In this document: positions 57,104-64,000 of the stretch, one piece after another
Numbering within the stretch: position 1 is the stretch's first letter
Layout: every line of letters starts with the position of its first letter
Assembly (NCBI RefSeq): GCF_000143415.4
Contig: NW_003314363.1
Location: 372,001-436,000, forward strand
Source of the DNA: Selaginella moellendorffii
Taxonomy: Eukaryota; Streptophyta; Lycopodiopsida; Selaginellales; Selaginellaceae
DNA: 64,000 bases
Direction: 5' to 3'
Position numbers and translations under genes: made by a program
The notes under the pieces: generated by a model
Database searches by the model: none
Told to the model about the DNA's origin: nothing
The model's input: the letters and a program-made list of their open reading frames with translations, nothing else

Positions 57104-58662
57104 CTAAGCCCAATCCCACCAGGAAGCCCAGTTGCCTTGCTCCTCCTCGGCAGCCGTTCCAAACAAGCAGTTGTACGAAGCGTCATCCTCGAGGCCCCGG
57201 AGAGCATCGTCGTCGTCGAGCTTGTACGGGAAAGCCACCGGTTCCTCCTTTACCGGAGGAGCTTGTTCTTCGTCCTCCGCTGGATGCTGCGGAGCTAGCG
57301 GTGATAATTTGTGAGCTCTGGCCGGTGGTGGCGGCGGCGCTGGCGGTGCTGGATGCGGACTAAACGCGTCCAAGACATCAGAGTTATAGCCGTCGGAGGA
57401 TGACAGCGGCGACTCCTTGAATTTGGAGGAGACAACCGTGGGAGAGTCTGGAGTGGTACACACCTGATCGTCGACATCCTCCACTACTCCGCTGCTCTTG
57501 TTGTTCTTGGCCATGGTGGCGACGAGCAGCAGCGGCTTGGGTGGCTTGTCCGTGGTAGTAGTAGCAGCCGCCGCCGCCGATCCCGAGTCCTCGTCCATAT
57601 CTTCCTCGTTGCGATCTTCATCATTGTCGTCATCATCTTCATCCGGCTTCTTCTCGTGATTGCCATCCACGAGCTTCTTGTCGCTCAGCTGCGATCACAG
57701 CACAGTTCCAAAGTTTTGAGACAACGAACAAAGGAAGGACATCGGTGGTGGTGGTGGTGATGAATCATCAGGAAAACAGACAAGAAAGAACAGTGATGGT
57801 GATGAATCATCAGGAAAACAAAGCATCGGTGGTGGTGGTGGTGATGAAGATCATCGACTTACTTGAGCTTTGAGCCGCTTGTTCTCCTCCGCCAGGGACT
57901 CGTACGCCGCCTTGAGAACGTCGTAGTCCTTCTCCAATTGCTTCGTCTTCCAGCGGGCTCGCCGGTTCTGGAACCACACCGCGACTTGCCGGGGCTGCAG
58001 CCCGAGCTCCTGCGCCAGCTGCATCTTCCGCACGGGCTCCAGCCGGTTCTCGGTCTCAAAGCTCAGCTCCAGGGACCGGACTTGCTCCACGCTCAGCCGC
58101 CGCTTCTTCTCCGGGAATCCTCCGCCGCCGCTCGACCCGCCGCCGCCGCCGGTGCTGCCATCATCCGCGACCTCCCCGTCGCCGGTCTCGTCCAGCGAAT
58201 CCAACATTGTAGGGTAGAGGGGCCGCTTGGAAGTCAGTGGCGGTGCTGGTGGAGGCGGTGGCGGTGGTGGCGAAGCCGAGCTATGGTGGTGGTGGTGGTG
58301 CAGGCCTCCCACTGCTGGAGAAGAAAAGAACTTTTGGTTAGAGAGAGATAAGAACCATCGCCGGCATCGACAGCAAGAAGACCACCACCAACAAACATTT
58401 GGTGGCAATCAATTGCGATCGACGAGCAATCCGGAAGGGGGCGACGAACGAGATCTCCAGGGACAGCGTAAAAACGAAGAGATCTCTTTCAACAGGAGGG
58501 AGAGCAAGAGAGAGACTTCTAGCGATGGGAACTTTTACCTCCTCGAAGCCCGAGCATCGCCACCAAGCTGGAGCTTTCGCCGCTGCCATGCTGCTGCTCA
58601 ATTGCTCCGCTTTTCAGCATCGCCGCTGCGGCGGTGGAGGAGTGATCGCTCCAAGCTGCCAT
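57104..58662 (-). CDS. Class I HD-Zip transcription factor
   Basis: Exons 58662-58539, 58314-57863 and 57688-57104 give 386 residues. A His tract and a Pro tract precede an acidic/Gly linker. The homeodomain (about 110-166) has [19 protein letters not shown] and the recognition helix [18 protein letters not shown]. It runs directly into a leucine zipper (about 167-203, [20 protein letters not shown]). There is no CPSCE motif and no START domain, so this is class I. The C-terminus is acidic then Pro-rich and ends in WASWWDWA, an aromatic tail typical of class I activation regions. It should bind pseudopalindromic CAATNATTG sites in the nucleus. The long first intron carries a GA/CA-rich leader; the second intron has GGTGGTGGT-type repeats. 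Confidence 0.95.
57735..57860. repeat. Duplicated segment in the second HD-Zip intron
   Basis: A block with GGTGGTGGTGGTGATGA followed by ATCATCAGGAAAACA occurs twice, about 65-90 bp apart, filling most of the intron between the homeodomain exon and the last exon. Confidence 0.7.
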
Positions 58663-60977
58663 TTTGATCCGGCCGGGTGCTGGGGGAGCGGGAGTTTAGC
58701 TTTCTGAGAGGAGACGGGGACGCGAGATTTTCAGGGAGACCGACACGAGGGCGACGACGATCTGTGGAGCCAGAAGCTAGAATCACCACCAACAACAAGA
58801 GCAAATTGTCAACCAAGGGAACGATCGAAGGACAGCGAAGAAAAAAAAAAGAGAGATTTTTGGAACGAAACGATCGGGGATCAAAGGCCAGAGTTTCTCA
58901 TTCCCTCCCAACTAGCGACCAGAAGTGGAAGAACAGTGAAGAGAGAAGACGAAGAACAAGGAGAGGAAGAACAAAGAGGAGATTTCCAGATGGCGGGTGT
59001 TAGCTGGGAGGGAAGTAGCGGGCGAACCAGCAGAGCAATCGACCAATGTCTTGGACGAGCGAGCAGCCATAGACTGACGAATCTAGCAGCAGTGAGCGGC
59101 CAAAGTCATCGTGTCGGGGCAGCAGCATCATATACCAAAAAGGAGGATTTTTGGCAAAGGAGGAGACAACGAGAGAGCGCACAAGAAATCGATGGCTACT
59201 TCATCGGACTCGAGAGAATCAAAGACGTGGGAAGAAGGGCAATTCAAGGGCGAGCTTTTAAGTTAGCTACCCGGCGGCATCGTCATCGTCGCTGCTCTTG
59301 CTCGTCTTCATTCAGGAAATCCGTGATTGACGCCCAAAAATTCTCTGTGTCTCTCTCTCTCGCTTTGAATCGCTCCAGAGAAAATCGCTCGCTAGGCTTT
59401 TGGCTCTTGAAGAAGAAAGAATTCCAAGAATGTGGATGGCCATAGCATCGTCCATGCACATACATGGCATGGATGGCATGGCTTTCCTAAAATAGTACTG
59501 GCGCGTTGGACGGTCTCGAACCCCGGTCTCGAACCCCGGATAGGTAGGGTGGTTTTGGTTTCTAGTGATTATTTAGGGCTAGGTTTAAGCAAGGCGCGCG
59601 CGACGAGAGGGAGGAGGAGGCGACGAGCGATGGAGCGGCGCTTTTCTCAGGTCAGAGAGCGTCAAAATCTCGGCATTGTCTGGGATTCACACAAAGAGAG
59701 CGAGCGAGCTACATTTCCTGTTTGTAGTGTTCTTCCCTTTTTTTTTCGTTTTTTGGCGCTGGCGCCCTCCCGTTCGTCGTCGTCTGCTGATCCCACAGTT
59801 GAGTCTCCAGAGTTTGCGTGCTTTTGCAAGAAAAGGGATGCGTGGCCGTGTTGGCCGTGGGGAAAATTGAAGTCTATTCGCTCCACGAAGGGATGAGAGA
59901 AAAAAAAAACTATATTTGTTTTCGGTTGTTTTTTTCGGTTTTTGGACTTTTGGAATTCTTTTTTTCTCTGGCTCATCTGGTTCCTGGCTGCTACAGATTG
60001 ATGACAGTCGATTCGGTTCGCTGCAATGTGGGTGAAAATTCAACCTGTTTGTATCTGTGGGGATTCGATCACAGTTTTTAGTGGAGTAGTAGCTAGCAGC
60101 AGCAGAGCAGGAAAAACAAAGAGATGGATTGGATTTATTAGCTGGCGAGCTTGGATTTGGGAGGAATTCGACACAAGAGCAGAAAGAGTAGAAATGGAAA
60201 AGTCCACCACCACTTTGAGCATCTCCTAAGCCCGTAGCTACTTCACGAAACTCCACCACCATGACCACCACGACCACCAGCAAAGCGAAGCGCGCAGAAA
60301 CCAACAAAAGAGGCCACCAGCAGATAGTTAGTGCACTCAGGACCACACTGTAAGTGGCCTCTTTCTCTCTTTTCTTTTCTTACTTTTGTTTTTCTTTCAG
60401 CTTGTCAGCGGGTCTCTCGACTTCCCTTTCTTCCTCCTAAGTTACCAGCCGCGCCAGTGTAATCAAGAAGCGAGGGTGAGAGAGGGAAGCAGTGCAGCGA
60501 TAGAGGCGAAATCGTGTGACCGCGACACTGCCTCTCCGTTTGGTGGCGCCCCCGAAAGTGAGAGTTTGTATGGCTGGTGCTGTGGCTAGCGCTGGCCGGT
60601 GGCTGGCTTTTGAAAGTTTGGAAGATCTGGAATCCTCGCTGCTGCTGCGACCGCCACTGCTTCGTATCTCGGATCGTCGACACAGGAAAGTGGGATCTTA
60701 CGACCGAGGGAAAAGCGAAAGCACCGGAAGTTGATGAAGCCCGGGAAGGAGTTATGGCGGGATGGATACGTGGTTAAAACAAGTTAACCGGAAGAGTACA
60801 AAAGCCGAAACAGGGATTGAACAGGTCGGTCCCCAGTGAAAGCTGCCCGCGCGGCCTTTTGTCCGCTTGGACGTTTTGTCTTTGCTGTGGGGCCTTCCGA
60901 GCAATGGCTGCTGCCGCGCAGTTTGTGGTGGTGGTCACTGGTAGACACTCAATCGCTTGCGGTTTGTAGCGAGGACG
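58663..60977. other. HD-Zip leader/promoter region and intergenic DNA
   Basis: Upstream (right) of the HD-Zip start. On the minus strand a 72-codon upstream open frame (58816-58598) overlaps the main start. At 59515-59543 a 14-bp unit GGTCTCGAACCCCG is directly repeated. From 59600 to 60977 short open frames exist on both strands (for example ATG 60570, 54 codons), but none shows a recognisable family. Confidence 0.45.
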
Positions 60978-61928
60978 ATGATGATCAGCGCAAGGAGCCC
61001 ATTTGACAAAACTGGCCAATCATTCCCGCGCACGCACACCTCTGGTAAGCTTTTTCTTTGTTTTCTTCTCCTTTTTTTTATGATTTTGTTCTTCCGTATT
61101 CTCATCTCAGTGTTTTGTTTTTTTTTTTCCCTCTGTTTTACACTTTTCTTGTTTGTTTTTGTCATTGGCATGCACACTTCCACCGGTTCTTTAGGCAGTG
61201 TGATAGAATTGGCGCCTGCAAATCTTGGGATCCTCGAAAAGGATGTTGAGTATCCGTTTCCTTATTTTATGAGCTTAACGCAACGCAGCACTGCAAAACG
61301 CAAAACGCAAACGCAGGAAAGAGAGCTCGACTCGTGAGGTGCGCATTTCTTACAGTTTTTTCCTCGGCGTTTAAGGATTAAAGAAAATGAGATCTTGACC
61401 TTCAAACCTGCAGGAAGGACACCCCGGAGTTTGTGTAACTTCTTCTACACATAATCTATTTTCAAAGTGATATCACATCACGTGGATCTAATAAACAACA
61501 CAATATCAGGAGTACTCGAGTGTGCCAAGACCAACCCGGGCAAGCTACAAAACAGGTAGTCCTTTCGTCTCCATTGTTTTATTTTTTTACATCCGTGCTC
61601 GTTCACTCCGTAGAAACCCAACAGAAACCAATTTTGGAGAACAGATTCGCAAGTTGCAGCTGCGCGACAAGGTGAATTCAATACGCGTGCATCGCTCCTT
61701 CCTTTGTCTGGCCAGCTTTCCTTTTGTATATATCGCAATTGTCTCTGTTTTGGAATTGCTTGCTTGAAGAACCGAGTCCTTCTGACACACATTAAACTTT
61801 GGCAAATGTTTTCTCTTTTTTCTAACAGTCGGGGTGGCCTTCAGGACCATCTGTGTGGCGTCCACGGGCGATCGATGTCTGACAACGAAAGAAAAAGAGA
61901 AAAGAAATGGAGAAGCAGACAACATTGA
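60978..61928 (+). CDS. Possible unrecognised six-exon gene
   Basis: A fully open model can be spliced: 60978-61044, 61195-61333, 61414-61432, 61510-61555, 61614-61671, 61829-61928, all GT-AG, with compatible phases, 142 residues. It begins MMISARSPFDKTGQSFP, continues SVIELAPANLGILEKDVEYP and TRASYKTETQQKPIL, and ends in a Lys/Arg-rich tail SDNERKREKKWRSRQH. I recognise no domain. Six successive compatible exons with short introns in the style of neighbouring genes argue for a real gene. Against it, a 241-codon frame is open on the opposite strand (62312-61587), and low-complexity DNA can give such models by chance. A further exon-like block with REENDRQIHCSLASLE lies at 62046-62165. Confidence 0.28.
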
Positions 61929-62649
61929 AAAGTTGGACCATTGAGAAAAATTCCCTATGGCGAATGCACGCAAGCTGTAAGTAAATATTCGCTTTCCTAC
62001 TTTTCCCCTTTGTTTTTCTAACAGATGCCTCGCCTTTACTGCAGATTCGGGTTGGTCTCCGTGAAAAAACGAAGTCCGTATGGATGCGAGAAGAGAACGA
62101 TCGCCAGATTCACTGCTCCCTCGCTTCCTTGGAAACTCTCGCTTTGCATCACAAACTACGATAAATTCTGTGGAAACTCGAAGTAACTCGAGAGGTAAGA
62201 AGCTTTGCGATTGAAAACCTAGACTTTGGACTTTCACTTCGCTTCGAGAAGCCATACAAAAAAAGAAAGGAGGAAAAGCCAAGAACAAACTGCACGGCTT
62301 TGCGTGGGCCATTTTACATCTTACACCTTGTCAAAAAGCTGCAAAAGCAAATTCACAGTGGTGGGAGATATCTTTGCTTCTCCACACTCCTGGAGTAAAA
62401 AAGCGGAATTTTCCATGAAAATCCTATGTTTTCTCCCGTCAATGTACCTTTTCAGTGGAATCTGTGTGATGAAAAGAAAAGCTGCCTTCCACTCAATCTC
62501 TCTTAACTCCGCCAGTACGTTTAACAAAACCTAAAAAGTTCTGCCCTAAGTCAATGCATTGTCAACGGTCAGCTGCTTTTGTGTGATGCCAGGTGGCACT
62601 TTCAAATCCACAAGCTTTTAGGGTTTATGCGCGACGCGAGCGAGCGAGC
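61929..62649. other. Intergenic region upstream of the ABC1K gene
   Basis: No assigned gene. It contains the possible extra exon noted for the preceding model and should contain the ABC1K promoter. The ABC1K frame is open upstream of its first ATG (62650) but begins there only with GTG, so 62650 is taken as the start. Confidence 0.4.
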
Positions 62650-64000
62650 ATGGCAGCGGCGGCAGCAGGCGCGGCAGTCTCCGCAGAGCCAGGTCCGCTA
62701 TGCTCCCAATTCTCCTACATTTCTAGCACAGCGAGCGCCGCAAGGTCGGTGCTGCCGCTGCTCGCGCCAAGAATTTCGATCGCGCCCGTTCAGGAACTCG
62801 AATGCAGGCCTAGCTCCTGCCTCCGGTAAGCTGGAATTGGTAGCCGTGGTGAAATTCTCGCGAATTGATTCTTCCCATGTAGCGCGAGTAGATGTCGTGT
62901 CGTCCCTAGAGCCAAATCCAGTGTGGACAGTGACGAGCAGCTCACTGTTGAGGTTCTTGGAGATGAGGGATACACGTTTGATCCATCCAGCGTTTCTTTC
63001 TCCACTGGTAAGCTATACCTTCCAAACTCTTTCTTTTCTTCCTGTTTACATCTTTTTAATCTCGTTGTGTTTTGGAAATTCAAGAGCGCTGGGAGGAGCT
63101 TGATACGGATGTTCTCGAGATTATAGATTCCTCCTCCACGAATACTCCTCCTGTTGTTGCGGTCTCGTTGCGGTCTCCTCTCGTCCCGTGGCGCTCGATT
63201 TTCCGAGGTGGTATCGAGAACTTGACAACGCAGGTGAAAGAGGCAGTCGAGAAGACTAGATCACAAGGACACAACTGGGCGCGGAACAGCAAAGTGGCTC
63301 AAGTTCTTCACAGTGATAAGAAAGTTATCTCCAAATGGACGATGGAAACAGCTCTTACTGTAATCTCGGAAGCGCTTTTCCTGACGAGTTCTGCGGATTC
63401 ATCGACGGCTCCTGCAGAGAAACCAGTGTGGCAGGCACCTTCGTATCGTGGTACTATACTTTTATTTTCACTGATGTCTCTTTTTGTGAGTTTTCTTTAG
63501 TATTATCTGTACAGGGCTATCCGGTTGGGACCTTGTCGCTGCTGATATCGCAACCATAAGACAGTATTTTGACAACGTAAAAATGCAGCTAGCTATCTGG
63601 AAGCTACCGCTGCAAGAAGCTTATGATCCTGAAGATCTCGCCGTCTATTTCAATGCAAGACCACATCTCTTGCTGTTCCGGGCTCTCGAGGTAATACCCC
63701 TTATTTTTTACTGTAAAGCTCATTATTTTCTGTTCAGGTTTCTGCAGCATTTAGCTATCTCTTCGTATGGTACATGTTCGAAAAGAGCATCACGCCGTTG
63801 ACAAAAAGAGAGCCGTCTTCTGAAGAGGAGAACAAAAAAATGATGATGAAAACGGCTGAAATGTTTAAGCAAACTGTTTTGAGGCTTGGCCCGACTTTCA
63901 CAAAAGGTACTTTCCTGTTGATTATGTTAATGCTTTCTACTAAATCTTCTTGTTAAACTAGTTGCTCAGTCGTTGTCAACAAGATCAGACTTGATAGGCC
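62650..64000 (+). CDS. ABC1K (ADCK/UbiB-like) atypical kinase, probably plastid; 3' part missing
   Basis: Exons 62650-62825, 62883-63007, 63085-63450, 63515-63690, 63738-63906 and 63962-64000 (cut by the window end) give 350 visible residues. The N-terminal ~90 residues are rich in Ala/Ser/Arg and poor in acids, as in a chloroplast transit peptide. Further on are WTMETALTVISEALF, WDLVAADIATIRQYFDNVK, NARPHLLLFRALEVSAAFSY, and the family entry block VLRLGPTFTK followed by AQSLSTRSDLIG. That last block is the ABC1/UbiB signature region; its KxGQ motif reads K-V-A-Q here. Plastid ABC1Ks act at plastoglobules and thylakoids in prenyl-lipid metabolism and stress; the exact member cannot be fixed without the kinase core. 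Confidence 0.85.

Noticed and set aside
59515-59543. tRNA T-arm-like sequence (GGTCTCGAACCCCG twice)
   Set aside because: Read on the minus strand it looks like a T-arm, but no acceptor, D-arm or anticodon stem can be paired around it. Recorded only as a small direct repeat.
61587-62312. A 241-codon open frame on the minus strand
   Set aside because: No recognisable motif; Phe/Ser/Arg-rich composition typical of the reverse complement of A/G-rich sequence. Long chance frames are common in this GC-balanced DNA.

Overview
This window is nuclear DNA of a free-sporing land plant, most likely a lycophyte such as Selaginella moellendorffii. The evidence is plant-only families (HD-Zip I, GIP1, TIME FOR COFFEE, DUF1218, DCD) beside a homolog of CFAP20DC, a cilium/flagellum-associated protein expected only where swimming sperm are made. 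Introns are very short (about 50-100 bp, GT-AG) and genes are tightly packed. All gene models below were spliced by eye; for every complete model the exon lengths sum to an open frame.

Layout. (1) 1-7.2 kb, gene-dense: a DCD-domain gene (minus, partial), a HAD-type phosphatase (minus), a 12-exon CFAP20DC-like gene (minus) and a divergent four-helix DUF1218 membrane protein (plus). (2) 7.2-36.5 kb, an AT-rich repeat island: decayed coding-like sequence of unknown identity, a Copia remnant, two nearly full-length Ty3/gypsy elements (18497-24015 and 31507-36503), and a small family of kinase-like genes resembling the kinase domain of some Crinkler effectors, with one intact copy (27692-29315) and two decayed copies. 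(3) 36.7-64 kb, gene-dense: an ATAD2-like AAA/bromodomain protein (plus), convergent with a TIME FOR COFFEE-like clock gene (minus), an hnRNP-type two-RRM protein (minus) divergent from a PIG-M mannosyltransferase (plus), a GIP1-like coactivator (plus), an HD-Zip I transcription factor (minus), an unrecognised six-exon open model (plus), and the 5' part of an ABC1K kinase (plus, cut by the window end).

The most interesting signals are in the two gypsy elements. Both carry the slippery heptamer GGGAAAC in the correct gag frame, a 6-nt spacer and a strong H-type pseudoknot, exactly where the reading frame must shift by -1 into pol. The first element also has a primer-binding site that is a perfect 15-nt complement of its own predicted mRNA 5' end, which indicates Tf1/sushi-type self-priming rather than a tRNA primer. 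Its two 353-bp LTRs look identical although its coding region holds four stops and a damaged protease motif, which suggests that a defective copy was mobilised in trans. The second element has a site matching the 3' end of tRNA-Ala at 15 of 16 positions and lies about 260 bp upstream of the ATAD2-like start codon.
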